64,000 nt of DNA from an uncultured Endozoicomonas sp. (GTDB lineage: Bacteria > Pseudomonadota > Gammaproteobacteria > Pseudomonadales > Endozoicomonadaceae). The first letter of the stretch is position 1; every line of letters begins with the position of its first letter. The DNA is taken from assembly GCF_947495845.1 (NCBI RefSeq), contig NZ_CANMAO010000016.1, positions 1-64,000 on the forward strand, given 5' to 3'. The notes under the pieces are model-generated. The model ran no database searches and was not told the DNA's origin. It worked only from the letters and a program-made list of their open reading frames with translations. Below, in pieces: positions 37,415-47,234 of this stretch. The position numbers and the translations under genes are program-made.

Positions 37415-38773
37415 AGAAGCTCGAAGCTTCCGGCACTTCTTCAAGGTTTCAGCAATCATAAATGCTAATTCCAAAGCCTGATCTGCATTAAGCCTTGGAT
37501 CACAATGGGTGTGATAACGGTTACCCAAATGATCTTCGGTGACCGTTCTAGCACCACCGACACATTCAGTGACGTTCTGCCCCGTCATTTCAAAATGAAC
37601 ACCGCCGGCATAAGTACCTTCCGCCTGATGTACGGCAAAAAACTGCTCGACTTCTGCAAGAATGCTAGACACTTCGCGGGTCTTATAACCATTACCGGCT
37701 TTATAGGTGTTGCCATGCATTGGATCGCAACTCCAGAGCACATGTCGTCCTTCCCGTTGAACCGCCTGCAACAATGCCGGCAGACCTTTCTCAACATTAT
37801 CAGCCCCCATACGAACAATGACGTTTAACTTGCCAGGTTCGTTTTCCGGGTTGATAAGATCAATCAACTGAATCAGCTCATCCGGATTCAATGTCGGGCC
37901 TGCTTTTAACCCAATCGGGTTTTGAATGCCGCGCACGTATTCAACATGACCACCATCCACCTGACGGGTACGATCCCCTACCCAAAGCATATGAGCAGAA
38001 CAGTCATACCAGTTGCCAGACAAACTATCACGGCGGGTCAGTGCCTGTTCGTAAGGCAGAAGCAGTGCTTCATGGGAGGTATAGAAAGACGTTTCACGAA
38101 TGGTTGACGCGTTTTCAGCGGAAATCCCACAAGCTCGCATAAAGCCCAATGTTTCATCAATTCGATCCGCCAGATTTGTATACTGCTCGGATTGTGGGCT
38201 GCTGGAAATAAAGTCCAGATTCCAGGCGTGGACTTGCTCAAGTGAGGCCAAGCCTCCCTGGGCAAATGCACGAATCAAATTGAGCGTCGATGCGGCCTGA
38301 TGATAAGCCTGCAACATTCTCTCAGGATCAGGCGTGCGGGATTGCGCCGAAAACTCCATGCCGTTAATGATGTCACCCCGATAAATAGGCAGCTCAACAC
38401 CATCAACAGTTTCTGTGCCAGAGGATCTTGGCTTGGCAAACTGCCCGGCCATTCGCCCGACTTTAATCACCGGACAAGCTGCGCCAAACGTCAGCGCAAC
38501 CGCCATCTGCATCATAACCTTAAAGGTGTCGCGAATATTGACCGCGGAAAACTCAAGGAAGCTTTCAGCACAATCACCACCCTGCAGCAAAAACGCCTTA
38601 CCTGCCGTAGCATCCGCAAAACGGCTCTTCAGCTCATTAACTTCTCCCGCAAACACCAGAGGCGGCATCGCAGCCAGTCTGCTCTCGACCTGTGTCAGCT
38701 TTTCCTGATCGGGATACTCTGGCAGCTGGAGCAAAGGCATGCTTCTCCAGCTATCCACATTCCATGATGTCAT
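37412..38773 (-). CDS. 3-deoxy-D-arabino-heptulosonate 7-phosphate synthase, class II
   Basis: A 453-residue class II (plant-type) DAHP synthase, which joins phosphoenolpyruvate and erythrose-4-phosphate in the first step of the shikimate pathway. Family landmarks: GGDCAESF (about 66-73), [18 protein letters not shown], the CDPMHGNT metal/substrate motif and ECVGGA. E. coli uses class I enzymes instead; class II forms are common in other gammaproteobacteria. The last codons and TAG stop run into a repeat element. Upstream 38774-39049 has no recognisable gene. Confidence 0.92.
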   Translation of the reverse strand: MTSWNVDSWRSMPLLQLPEYPDQEKLTQVESRLAAMPPLVFAGEVNELKSRFADATAGKAFLLQGGDCAESFLEFSAVNIRDTFKVMMQMAVALTFGAACPVIKVGRMAGQFAKPRSSGTETVDGVELPIYRGDIINGMEFSAQSRTPDPERMLQAYHQAASTLNLIRAFAQGGLASLEQVHAWNLDFISSSPQSEQYTNLADRIDETLGFMRACGISAENASTIRETSFYTSHEALLLPYEQALTRRDSLSGNWYDCSAHMLWVGDRTRQVDGGHVEYVRGIQNPIGLKAGPTLNPDELIQLIDLINPENEPGKLNVIVRMGADNVEKGLPALLQAVQREGRHVLWSCDPMHGNTYKAGNGYKTREVSSILAEVEQFFAVHQAEGTYAGGVHFEMTGQNVTECVGGARTVTEDHLGNRYHTHCDPRLNADQALELAFMIAETLKKCRKLRAS

Positions 38774-39049
38774 TCAATCACCAGCTTATTTCACGCATTG
38801 ATTGTGCGTAATTCTACCTTAAGAACATGGGTAAAGCGCACTAAATACTTATACCGTGAGCGGTAAACTATCGTTTGGATACTCTTTTGCTACCGCTCTA
38901 TGGATCTGCGGATCCTTAAGCCCTTCCTCAAATCAGTTAAACGAAGCTTGAAGGTAACTTTAAGCTCCCTGCTTGAACATATAGAACCACACAAATTTGA
39001 CCTATTTGAGAAAAATTCACCCTTTCAATATTTACAGCTCGAAGCAGCT

Positions 39050-39080
39050 TTGCTATAAGTTCAACTGTTTATTTTATAAG
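39050..39080 (+). promoter_or_regulatory. Putative promoter of the leader/ilvM-like unit
   Basis: TTGCTA (39050-39055) and TATAAG (39075-39080) are spaced by 19 bp; a second reading uses TTTATA at 17 bp. Transcription would begin about 10 bp before the leader peptide. Assignment from consensus only. Confidence 0.4.
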
Positions 39081-39097
39081 TAGTAGTACATAGACAA

Positions 39098-39175
39098 ATG
39101 ATTCTTTCTCAGGTTTTCATGACGATTATTAAACTCGGCAAAATTATGATGTGCCGAGGGGGATCTCGTGGCTAG
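39098..39175 (+). CDS. Putative 25-residue leader peptide of an attenuator
   Basis: The frame reads MILSQVFMTIIKLGKIMMCR then GGSRG and stops at TAG. Nine of its 25 residues are Ile, Leu, Val or Met beyond the start, including a tandem Ile pair, and its last codons overlap the first arm of an antiterminator hairpin. The arrangement resembles the ilvL leader before ilvGM. No strong ribosome site is visible, so translation is inferred from architecture. Confidence 0.5.
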   Translation: MILSQVFMTIIKLGKIMMCRGGSRG

Positions 39176-39230
39176 CTGAAAAGCAAAAAACGAGCCCCCG
39201 CACCTTCAACGGTCCGGGGGCTTTTTTATG
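39158..39230 (+). promoter_or_regulatory. Transcription attenuator with exclusive hairpins
   Basis: Antiterminator arm GGGGGATCTCGT (39158-39169) is complementary to ACGAGCCCCC (39190-39199). The latter overlaps the terminator arm GCCCCCG (39194-39200), which pairs with CGGGGGC (39215-39221) and is followed by six T. A third pairing, GCCGAG with CTC..GGC (about 39153-39172), could protect the first arm. Three mutually exclusive stems plus a leader peptide are the hallmark of amino-acid attenuation; the leader has Ile-rich codons and an IlvM-like gene follows. Confidence 0.75.
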
Positions 39231-39247
39231 TATAAGGGTATAAAAGC

Positions 39248-39499
39248 GTGAACGAACTGAATCTTCGACTGACCACTGTTAACGACCCCTCGTGCCTTGA
39301 ACAGGTTCTCCATGGCAGCAGCGAAAATGGCTTGCACCTGAAGAGCTTTGCCGCAGAGCTGAACCGTGACAAAAATCAGTACGAAATTAAAATGTGTGTT
39401 TGCGGCTTCACCCATCAGCACCAGATTGTGGGATGGTTAGCGCAACAGGAATATATTCGTGAACTGAGCCCGTTAAAATCTTCGACTGGGCTAGTATGA
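39248..39499 (+). CDS. ilvM: IlvM-like ACT-domain protein
   Basis: An 83-residue ACT-type regulatory protein starting at GTG with AAGGG upstream. The pattern NLRLTTVNDPSCLEQVLHGSSENGLHLKSFAAEL ... WLAQQEYIRELSPL resembles IlvM, the small subunit of acetolactate synthase II in branched-chain amino acid synthesis. The partner ilvG, which precedes ilvM in enterobacteria, is absent: only about 18 bp separate the attenuator terminator from this gene. It ends convergent with sseA (9-bp overlap). It may serve a synthase encoded elsewhere or be a remnant of an ilvGMEDA-type operon. Confidence 0.65.
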   Translation: MNELNLRLTTVNDPSCLEQVLHGSSENGLHLKSFAAELNRDKNQYEIKMCVCGFTHQHQIVGWLAQQEYIRELSPLKSSTGLV

Positions 39500-40354
39500 C
39501 TGAACGATTTCCTCACCCTTGGCAACTGGCCGTCCGGGGGCTGTAATCCATTCGCTCCATGAGCCGGGATAAAGTACGGCTCCGGGAAGCCCGGCGTATT
39601 CCATAGCCAGAATATTGTGGCAGGCCGTTACTCCGGAGCCACAATAGAAGACAGGGCTGGTACTTCCAGTTGTGAGTGATGAGAAAATTTCATTCAGCTG
39701 TTCAGGCGGCAAAAAACGTCCATTGTCGTTCAGGTTATCGGTAAAGGGATGACAAGTAGCACCGGGAATATGGCCAGCGATAGGGTCAATACTTTCTTCT
39801 TCACCTCTGAAACGTTCGTGGGCTCGAGCATCCACCAGTGGGTTAAGAAGGCCGTCACTGACTATTTGCGCTTTCAGGTCGTCAGCAGAGATCACCGGCA
39901 TATGACCGGTAGTCAGGTGATTAAGCGCAGGAATCGTTTCAGAAGTATCAGCGGTCACCGGATAACGACCTCCCAACCAGGCTTTCATACCGCCATGAAG
40001 CACCGACACATGCCTCAAATCGGCCCAGCGCAGCAACCACCAGGCTCTTGCAGCCATGGCATGCCCGCCGTCATCGTAGACGACAATCTGTGAGTGTTCG
40101 GTGATTCCCCACCGACTCAGCGTCTCCAGCCAATCAGAAGATTCTGGTAAAGGGTGCCGGCCTGTTTGGCCCGGAATGATGTCACCGGATAGGTCTTTTT
40201 CCAGATCCGCATAAATCGCTCCGGGGATATGCCCTTGGTCATACATCACTCGGCCAAGCTTTATATCTGCAAGACTAAAGCGCGCATCAAGCACCACCAA
40301 TTGCTCATCATTGAGCAAAGTTGCCAGCATTTCAGGCTCGATTAACAGAGTCAT
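39491..40354 (-). CDS. sseA: 3-mercaptopyruvate sulfurtransferase
   Basis: A 287-residue protein of two rhodanese domains. The N-terminal one is catalytically inert; the C-terminal one carries the active loop C238-GSGVTA, the form typical of mercaptopyruvate sulfurtransferases (E. coli SseA, 281 residues) rather than thiosulfate sulfurtransferases. It moves sulfur from 3-mercaptopyruvate to acceptors such as cyanide or thiols. A family C repeat lies 27 bp upstream of the start, so its promoter may lie within or beyond the element. Confidence 0.9.
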   Translation of the reverse strand: MTLLIEPEMLATLLNDEQLVVLDARFSLADIKLGRVMYDQGHIPGAIYADLEKDLSGDIIPGQTGRHPLPESSDWLETLSRWGITEHSQIVVYDDGGHAMAARAWWLLRWADLRHVSVLHGGMKAWLGGRYPVTADTSETIPALNHLTTGHMPVISADDLKAQIVSDGLLNPLVDARAHERFRGEEESIDPIAGHIPGATCHPFTDNLNDNGRFLPPEQLNEIFSSLTTGSTSPVFYCGSGVTACHNILAMEYAGLPGAVLYPGSWSEWITAPGRPVAKGEEIVQSY

Positions 40355-40380
40355 TGCCTTACCTCAGGATCGACCATTAA

Positions 40381-40562
40381 TAATGCCAATTCTGCTTTTA
40401 AATTACGGGCTGCGCAGCCATTTTGGTCGACTGGATCTGTGTTGAAGTTCCTCGCCATAGCTACAGCTATGACTCGTCTCTTCGCCTTTATGCCCTGTGG
40501 GTATTGCCCAGTCGGCCAAAATAACTTGCTCACTCCACAATTTAAAAACGCCATTGGTATAA
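40381..40562 (-). repeat. Palindromic repeat element, family C copy 2
   Basis: The inverted form of the element at 13202-13395: TAATGCCAATTCTGCTTTTAAA at the left and TTTAAAAACGCCATTGGTAT at the right, with the same inner blocks (GGGCTGCGCAGCCATTTTGG, TTGAAGTTCCTCGCCATAGC). It sits in the sseA promoter region. Confidence 0.85.
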
Positions 40563-40689
40563 TTTATGACAGGACAATGACACAGTAAAAAAAACATGCG
40601 TGGTTTGCAAGAAACGAGGTCAGAATTGACCATGGTTATTGTCATTAAAACGTTGTGACAGAAGGGGAAACAGGAAAGAGCAAGGTAAA

Positions 40690-40728
40690 ACCCACCAGCA
40701 GAACTGGTGGGATCACATCCATGTGATC
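40690..40728 (-). terminator. Double hairpin downstream of the 105-residue protein gene
   Basis: CCCACCAGCAGAACTGGTGGG and GATCACATCCATGTGATC are adjacent palindromes about 90 bp beyond the stop of the gene at 40819 (minus strand). There is a T-rich track only weakly, so they could act as a terminator or RNA stabiliser. No other feature is seen in 40563-40818. Confidence 0.35.
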
Positions 40729-40818
40729 AGTGCGTCCTTGCACTATCTACGTTACCAGTCAGCAAGATTGAGAAACAGTCGACATTTTCACCAATTGACG
40801 TGAGACATATCTCACAAC

Positions 40819-41136
40819 TCATTCATTTACCTTTGACGTTTTATCCACAATCTGATCATTACGTATGACTTTTTCAGAAAGCAGGTTTGTGAGTTCATCC
40901 TCTTCCGGCTCTACCAAAATAATGCGGGTTTCATCGGTTAACTCATCAAACTCAAGTTCAGGAAAGTTTTTTTCTCCCTCAAGATCAGACACTTCACCGT
41001 CGTCTTCTACAGAGATCACCTCAGACAGTGGCAGTTCTTGAACCTCTTCACTGCCGGAGAACAGCAACCAGCCTGCTACGCCAACCATTAGCACGGCAAC
41101 TAATAATGCGACAACTGTTTTGCTTCCCATCCTCAC
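40819..41136 (-). CDS. Small membrane-anchored acidic protein
   Basis: A 105-residue protein with one N-terminal membrane helix (residues 7-26, VVALLVAVLMVGVAGWLLF) and a strongly acidic remainder rich in Glu and Asp (EVISVEDDGEVSDLEGEK). The tail would face the periplasm if the helix is an uncleaved signal anchor. No family is recognised. It follows the SlyB-like lipoprotein gene by 33 bp on the same strand, so they may be co-transcribed. Confidence 0.6.
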   Translation of the reverse strand: MRMGSKTVVALLVAVLMVGVAGWLLFSGSEEVQELPLSEVISVEDDGEVSDLEGEKNFPELEFDELTDETRIILVEPEEDELTNLLSEKVIRNDQIVDKTSKVNE

Positions 41137-41169
41137 TCTCCTTCTTAAGAACTACCAGAACTACCGATA

Positions 41170-41634
41170 TCAATAAGCTCTGACCACTCGAGTGGTATTA
41201 CCCTGAGTTAAGATTTTCACCTTATCACCTATCTGCAGCGGCGCATTTGGGTTCGCTTCCTGAACCACTGAAATATAACTGCCACTATCAAGGCGAATGG
41301 TCATTTCAATGCCCTGCTGCTCGGTCAGTTCTTTTTCGGTCATACTGCCAAGCACGCCACCGGCAACACCACCAAGCACGGCAGCTATATCACTGCCTCT
41401 GCCGCCACCAACTGTTGATCCGGCAATGCCACCAATGGCAGCGCCAGCAATGGTGCCCACAGCACCTTCTGTACCTTCAATTTTCACATACTGAAGTTCA
41501 GAAATAGTGCCAAAACTCACTTGCTGAATGCGCCGGGCTTCACCACTGGAATACGTTGTACCAGTAGTATCCGTCATGCACCCGGTAAGAAAAATCACCA
41601 GAAAAGCGGTAGCCAGTTGTTTCATCATATTCAT
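41170..41634 (-). CDS. slyB: SlyB/Pcp-type outer-membrane lipoprotein
   Basis: A 154-residue lipoprotein (lipobox LTGC, C19) with the glycine-zipper segment GTIAGAAIGGIAGSTVGGGRG and VLGGVAGGVLGS (about 61-97), followed by a small beta domain (IRLDSGSYISVVQEAN). This is the organisation of SlyB/Pcp lipoproteins, which stabilise the outer membrane. Symbol by family resemblance; other glycine-zipper lipoproteins look similar. Confidence 0.8.
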   Translation of the reverse strand: MNMMKQLATAFLVIFLTGCMTDTTGTTYSSGEARRIQQVSFGTISELQYVKIEGTEGAVGTIAGAAIGGIAGSTVGGGRGSDIAAVLGGVAGGVLGSMTEKELTEQQGIEMTIRLDSGSYISVVQEANPNAPLQIGDKVKILTQGNTTRVVRAY

Positions 41635-41701
41635 TACTCTTCAGTATTCCCGTACTCCACAAAATCGGGGCACGGAAATAAACACTAACAATTATATTCG
41701 C

Positions 41702-44700
41702 CTAACCTATCCAGGCACGGGCATTGCGGAACATCCTCATCAATGGCGCATCTTCGCCCCAATGCTCCGGATGCCAGCTGTTCTGCACTTTACGGAACAC
41801 TCGCTCCGGGTGCGGCATCATAATAGTGACACGACCATCGGCACTGGTTAAACCCGTAACCCCTTGAGGCGAACCGTTCGGATTATAAGGATAACGAACG
41901 GTTGGCTTGCCAAGATTATCCACAAACCTCAACGATACCTGCTCATTCGTGAACAGCTGGTCAACATGGGATGGATTGGCAAATTCAGCATGACCTTCTC
42001 CATGGGCAACCGCAATCGGCATTCTCGCCCCTTCCATACCCTGGAAGAAGATGGAACGGCTCTTCTGAACTTCCACCATAGAAACTCGAGCTTCAAACTG
42101 CTCCGACTGATTGCGAACAAAATGCGGCCATAAGTCTGCGCCAGGGATCAAGTCATGAAGATTAGACAACATCTGACAACCATTACAAACACCCAGCGCA
42201 AAACTGTCCCGCCGTTCAAAGAATTGGGCAAACTGTTCCCTTGCCTGTTCGTTAAAAAGAATGGATTTAGCCCAGCCTTCACCAGCGCCCAGGACATCAC
42301 CGTAAGAGAAGCCACCACAAGCCACTAGCCCTTTGAACTCCTCCAGGCTACGTCGTCCAGAGAGAATATCACTCATATGAACGTCATAGGTTTTAAAACC
42401 GGCCCGATCAAATGCAGCGGCCATCTCAACCTGACCATTTACACCCTGCTCCCGCAGAATGGCCATGGCAGGTCGAACACCGGTATTAATGTAAGGTGCG
42501 GCAATGTCTTTGGTGATGTCAAAAGGCAACGAAGCATGGAGCCCCAGATCTTTGTCGTCCAGCAGGTTATCGAACTCTTGTCGTGCACATTCCGGGTTAT
42601 CCCGAAGTGCCTGAATGCGATAACTGGTTTCTGCCCACCAGCGCTGGAACTTCACTCGACTTTCACTGATCAATTCTGCTCCGTTAAAGCGGAACTTCAC
42701 TTGCTGGGCATCCGCCAACGTACCGATAGTGTGTGAGCAAGCCGCCAGCCCATATTGAGCGAGAATGTCTTTTACAATGCCTTTGTCGCTGTGACGAACC
42801 TGAATCACTGCACCAAGCTCTTCATTAAACAGCGCTGGCAGAATCATGGATTTATTGCCCGCCAGTTTATCGAGATCCACCGCAATGCCGGTATGTCCAG
42901 CAAATGCCATCTCGATCAATGTGGTAAACAGGCCACCATCAGAACGATCGTGATAAGCAAGCAGCAAGTCCTTAGCCATCATTTCCTGAATGGCATTGAA
43001 GAAGGCTTTAAGGTCTTCAGGAGAATCCACATCCGGAGCCTGGTCACCTACTTGACCATAAACCTGAGCCAGCGCTGAACCACCAAGGCGGTTATGATCC
43101 CGCCCCAGATCAATCAGAAGCAGATCGGTATTGCCCTGATCGGTTTTCAATTGGGGAGTTAGGGTTTTTCGAATATCCTGAACCGGCGCAAAAGCCGTAA
43201 TGACCAGAGATAAAGGCGAAGTAACGCTTTTAGTTTCGCCATCTTCCTGCCACTGAGTTCTCATGGACATGGAATCTTTGCCTACCGGAATAGCAATACC
43301 CAACGCAGGGCATAATTCCATTCCAACTGTTTTCACCGTCTCATAAAGATTTTCATCTTCCCCCGGATGCCCTGCTGCGGCCATCCAGTTAGCAGAAAGT
43401 TTGATATCGCCCATTTTTTCGATGCGGGCACTGGCAATATTGGTGATCGATTCGCCAACTGCCATACGACCAGAGGCCGGTGAATTAATCAGGGCAAGCG
43501 GTGTTCGCTCTCCCATGGACATGGCTTCGCCGGTATAACGGTCAAAACTGGAGGCGGTCACTGCGCAATCTGCCACCGGCACCTGCCACGGACCCACCAT
43601 CTGATCACGATTGACCAGACCGGTAATGGTTCTGTCGCCAATGGTGATCAAAAAACTTTTGCTGGCTACAGAAGGCAGCTTCAGCACACGTTCCATGGCT
43701 TCCAACATTGGGACGCCATCAAGGTTCAGTGGTTCACGTTCGAATGATTGCCTCTGAATTTCCCGATGCATTTTAGGTGGTTTGCCCAATAATACATCCA
43801 GGGGCATATCCACCGGCTGGTTGTCAAAATGACTGTCATCAACTAGCAGGTTCAGTTCTTCCGTCGCTTCACCCACCACCGCATAAGGGCAACGCTCTTG
43901 CTGGCAGATATCTTCAAAACGACTCAGGTCGTCTGTGGCCACCGCGAGCACATAACGTTCCTGGGATTCATTACACCACAGCGCCAGTGGCGACATGCCC
44001 GGTTCATCATTATTGATGGCCCGAAGCTGGAAGTGACCACCACGGCCACCATCGCTCACCAGTTCCGGCAGTGCATTGGACAAACCACCTGCGCCGACAT
44101 CATGAATAAAGGCAATCGGATTATTATCACCCTGCTGCCAGCAGCGATCGATGACTTCCTGACAACGGCGCTCCATCTCCGGGTTATCCCGTTGCACACT
44201 GGCGAAATCCAAATCTTCCTGACCATCCGCAGAGGTCATGGAAGACGCTGCACCACCACCCAGGCCGATCTGCATCGCCGGCCCACCAAGGACAATCAGT
44301 TTGGCGCCAACAGGGATTTCACCTTTTTCCACATGTTCCGCTTTGATATTGCCAAGACCACCGGCCAACATGATGGGCTTATGGTATCCGCGAACTTCAT
44401 AACCGGCAGCGCCATTCACATGAGCTTCGAAGGTTCTGAAATACCCACAAAGATTTGGACGGCCAAACTCGTTGTTAAAACCGGCGCCACCCAGCGGGCC
44501 ATGAACCATGATATCCAGTGGAGAAACAATGCGATCCGGCTTGCCATAACTCTGCTCCCACGGCTGCTCATAACCCGGAATTTGCAGGTTAGACACCGTA
44601 AAACCGGTTAAGCCTGCTTTTGGTTTGGAGCCTTTACCCGTGGCGCCTTCATCACGAATTTCGCCACCAGATCCAGTCGCAGCGCCAGCCCATGGCGCAA

Positions 44701-45616
44701 TCGCCGTTGGGTGGTTGTGGGTTTCCACCTTCATCAGGATATGGATGGCTTCTTCGTTGAAGCCATATTCACGACTCTCCGCTTGCGGATAAAAACGCTT
44801 GGAATGGAAGCCTTCGATGACCGAGGCGTTGTCTTTATAGGCAGAAAGAACACCTTCACCGTTCATGGCGTGGGTGTTTCGAATCATCTTGAACAGGGAA
44901 AGATCCTGCTCTTCGCCATCAATACTCCAGGACGCGTTAAAAATTTTGTGGCGACAATGTTCAGAGTTTGCCTGGGCAAACATCATTAACTCAACGTCGG
45001 AAGGGTCTCGCTCAAGCTTTTGATAACTTTCAACCAGATAATCGATTTCGTCATCGGCCAGTGCTAATCCTAATGACTGGTTGGCACTCACCAGTGCGTC
45101 TCTGCCACCTTCTAACACCGCCACCGTCTTCATTGGGACGGGTTCAGAAACAGCAAACAGCTGGGGAATCTCGTCTTCACTGTGGAATACAGACTGGGTC
45201 ATCCGATCATGAAGCCCGGAAATGACAGCCGCTTCTTGCTCCGAAGACAGTTCAGCATCCGCATAAACCACAAACCTCACACCACGTTCAATCCGCTGAA
45301 TCATGGATAGGCCACAGTTCCTTGCTATTTCAGACGCTTTGCTGGACCAAGGGGAAATAGTACCAGGGCGGGGAACCACCAGATACTCACCTTTCCATGA
45401 AACACTATCTGGGACTCTTTGCTGAATCGTTGGTCCATAGGTGAGCAACTTTTCCAGAATGGCTGCTTGATTATCATCCAGCTCTGACAATTTTTTGACG
45501 TAATGCTGAAACTCAGCAAAGACAGCAGTGATTGCAGGAACTTTGCCCTGAAGCTGGGCAAGCAGCTTTTGACTGCGAAAGTAGGAAAGTGCAGGAGCGC
45601 CACGCAGTATCAGCAT
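41702..45616 (-). CDS. purL: Phosphoribosylformylglycinamidine synthase
   Basis: A 1304-residue large-type FGAM synthase (E. coli PurL 1295), catalysing the fourth step of purine synthesis with glutamine and ATP. The N-terminal linker, two AIRS-like synthetase halves ([40 protein letters not shown]) and the C-terminal class I glutaminase (Cys in [12 protein letters not shown], His in HPERVF) are in the expected order. Monocistronic. The upstream gap 45617-45853 has nothing I recognise. Confidence 0.97.
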   Translation of the reverse strand: MLILRGAPALSYFRSQKLLAQLQGKVPAITAVFAEFQHYVKKLSELDDNQAAILEKLLTYGPTIQQRVPDSVSWKGEYLVVPRPGTISPWSSKASEIARNCGLSMIQRIERGVRFVVYADAELSSEQEAAVISGLHDRMTQSVFHSEDEIPQLFAVSEPVPMKTVAVLEGGRDALVSANQSLGLALADDEIDYLVESYQKLERDPSDVELMMFAQANSEHCRHKIFNASWSIDGEEQDLSLFKMIRNTHAMNGEGVLSAYKDNASVIEGFHSKRFYPQAESREYGFNEEAIHILMKVETHNHPTAIAPWAGAATGSGGEIRDEGATGKGSKPKAGLTGFTVSNLQIPGYEQPWEQSYGKPDRIVSPLDIMVHGPLGGAGFNNEFGRPNLCGYFRTFEAHVNGAAGYEVRGYHKPIMLAGGLGNIKAEHVEKGEIPVGAKLIVLGGPAMQIGLGGGAASSMTSADGQEDLDFASVQRDNPEMERRCQEVIDRCWQQGDNNPIAFIHDVGAGGLSNALPELVSDGGRGGHFQLRAINNDEPGMSPLALWCNESQERYVLAVATDDLSRFEDICQQERCPYAVVGEATEELNLLVDDSHFDNQPVDMPLDVLLGKPPKMHREIQRQSFEREPLNLDGVPMLEAMERVLKLPSVASKSFLITIGDRTITGLVNRDQMVGPWQVPVADCAVTASSFDRYTGEAMSMGERTPLALINSPASGRMAVGESITNIASARIEKMGDIKLSANWMAAAGHPGEDENLYETVKTVGMELCPALGIAIPVGKDSMSMRTQWQEDGETKSVTSPLSLVITAFAPVQDIRKTLTPQLKTDQGNTDLLLIDLGRDHNRLGGSALAQVYGQVGDQAPDVDSPEDLKAFFNAIQEMMAKDLLLAYHDRSDGGLFTTLIEMAFAGHTGIAVDLDKLAGNKSMILPALFNEELGAVIQVRHSDKGIVKDILAQYGLAACSHTIGTLADAQQVKFRFNGAELISESRVKFQRWWAETSYRIQALRDNPECARQEFDNLLDDKDLGLHASLPFDITKDIAAPYINTGVRPAMAILREQGVNGQVEMAAAFDRAGFKTYDVHMSDILSGRRSLEEFKGLVACGGFSYGDVLGAGEGWAKSILFNEQAREQFAQFFERRDSFALGVCNGCQMLSNLHDLIPGADLWPHFVRNQSEQFEARVSMVEVQKSRSIFFQGMEGARMPIAVAHGEGHAEFANPSHVDQLFTNEQVSLRFVDNLGKPTVRYPYNPNGSPQGVTGLTSADGRVTIMMPHPERVFRKVQNSWHPEHWGEDAPLMRMFRNARAWIG

Positions 45617-45853
45617 GTTCTGGTCTGTCCTCGGGACTTGTCTATTAATAACGTGTCACAACAGGACTGCAGCCAGGAGCGAATAATTAAAATCAGAAAG
45701 CTCACAGGTGGTCACTTCCTGATTTGGATTACACGCAGTCCTTGTGCTGCAGTCTCTCAACTCAGGGGAATGATCAAAGGTCGCTATGATAATCGAAACT
45801 AGCCTCAGGAAACCAGCGGTCAACCGCCATAAATTTCGGCTTTTACTGCATTA

Positions 45854-46339
45854 TCAGCGAAGAGGTTTACCTTTTTGCTCTCGGATTTGCCTGCGGCGGT
45901 CGCGAAAGAAACTACTAATCATCGTACTGCACTCATCCTGCAGCACACCGCCCACCAACTCCACCCGGTGATTCACCCAAGGTTGATCAAACACCCTTGA
46001 AGCACTGACCGCTGCGCCAGCTTTAGGTTCCATTGCACCGAAGATTAAACGTCGGATCCGGCTGTGAATAATCGCGCCAGCACACATGGTGCAAGGCTCC
46101 AGGGTGACATAAAGATCGCAGTCCACCAGCCGGTAATTACCGATAACCTCAGCGGCCAGTTGCAGAACAAGGATTTCTGCATGGGCCACCGGATTGCAGG
46201 ATGAAATAGGCTGATTACAGGATCGTGCCAGTATCTGGCCATCTTTTACCACCACCGCACCAACAGGCACCTCGCCTTTTTGACGCCCTTTATCCGCTTC
46301 CAGCAGCGCTTCTCTCATCCAGATGTCGTCATTAATCAC
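45854..46339 (-). CDS. tadA: tRNA-specific adenosine deaminase
   Basis: A 161-residue zinc deaminase with the H53-A-E55 and P82-C83-x2-C86 motifs, which converts A34 to inosine in tRNA-Arg(ACG). Length and the GEVPVGAVVVKDGQILARS start of the fold match E. coli TadA (167). It lies on the same strand as purL but 240 bp away, and precedes the type III secretion cluster, which is on the other strand. Confidence 0.93.
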   Translation of the reverse strand: MINDDIWMREALLEADKGRQKGEVPVGAVVVKDGQILARSCNQPISSCNPVAHAEILVLQLAAEVIGNYRLVDCDLYVTLEPCTMCAGAIIHSRIRRLIFGAMEPKAGAAVSASRVFDQPWVNHRVELVGGVLQDECSTMISSFFRDRRRQIREQKGKPLR

Positions 46340-46559
46340 TAATCAGGGTCTCAATAAAAGAGGTAAAACCGTTACTTTGCAGCTAATTTTCACCCGAGCT
46401 TCAGAAAATTCAAAACCCAGCCGATCAATTCCATAGAATTTTTTCGCAACCGGGCAGTCTGAGCTATACATAGTGTCTAAGCTATAAATGACTAACATTA
46501 TAAAACAGCTCAACGTTTAACAATAAAACAGCAAAATAAATCAGTGGAGGAAGGACCTG

Positions 46560-47069
46560 ATGTCTTTCAAGCAGAATGTAGAACAACATCTACAACACTT
46601 TGCCCAGAGCATCGGTCTGGGTGAGCTTAAGCTCAACGAGCATGATGCCTGCGGTTTGTGCTTTGACGACACCCTCATCGTTAACATGGAATACCTCGAA
46701 GACGATGAAGCCTTGGTCTTTGTCGCTTCTGTACGCCCGATGGATGCCCACGATTCGGCCAAAACCGAACTGTTTGAAAAGATGCTGTCGCTCAACCTTC
46801 AGCATCACAGCATGCAGGGCGCATTTCTGGCACTGAATCATGATAAGTCAGAAGTACTGCTGATTCGTTCACTTCAGGCTTCATGTGACTACGGTCTGTT
46901 CGAATCCACCCTTGAGAAGTTTGTGAACACACTGGAATGGTGTGTCAGCGAACTGGATCTTTCTAAACAAGGTCAGCCCGTAACACCAAAAACACCACCT
47001 CGTCAGCAGAATAACCAGAGCGGCCCTGGAGGCCCAGGTGGTCCTGGCGACATGGGCATGATGGTGTAA
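46560..47069 (+). CDS. Type III secretion chaperone, CesT family
   Basis: A 169-residue acidic protein with the CesT/SycE chaperone pattern: N-terminal helix (VEQHLQHFAQSIGL), beta strands around GLCFDDTLIVNMEYLEDDEALVFVASV, FEKMLSLNLQHHSMQGAFLALN, and a C-terminal helix (FESTLEKFVNTLEWCVSEL). Such dimers bind effectors or translocators before export. The last 35 residues form an unusual proline/glycine/glutamine tail (GPGGPGGPGDMG). A ribosome site GGAGGAAGG precedes the ATG and a terminator follows, so it is its own transcript ahead of sctN. Confidence 0.8.
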   Translation: MSFKQNVEQHLQHFAQSIGLGELKLNEHDACGLCFDDTLIVNMEYLEDDEALVFVASVRPMDAHDSAKTELFEKMLSLNLQHHSMQGAFLALNHDKSEVLLIRSLQASCDYGLFESTLEKFVNTLEWCVSELDLSKQGQPVTPKTPPRQQNNQSGPGGPGGPGDMGMMV

Positions 47070-47090
47070 ACACCAACATTGGTGTTGCAT

Positions 47091-47117
47091 AAAAGTGGGC
47101 TTTATGCCCACTTTTTT
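47091..47117 (+). terminator. Terminator after the chaperone gene
   Basis: AAAAGTGGGC and TGCCCACTTTT form a 10-bp stem with a short loop followed by T; a second small palindrome (AACACCAACATTGGTGTT) lies just before it. Confidence 0.85.
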
Positions 47118-47234
47118 TATGCTAACTCCTACCTCTGATCAGCCATTAGGCACATGTTCATTAAGACCCATGCCTCAAGGTCGAATACAGGAAATAGAAA
47201 ACCATAATCTCCTCACGACAATGGAGGCTACAAG

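Noticed and set aside
40351-40645. Two 67-80 residue frames upstream of sseA
   Set aside because: They translate the family C repeat element; no coding evidence.
43898-44611. 237-residue open frame antisense to purL
   Set aside because: Shadow of purL on the opposite strand; purL is unambiguous and intact here.
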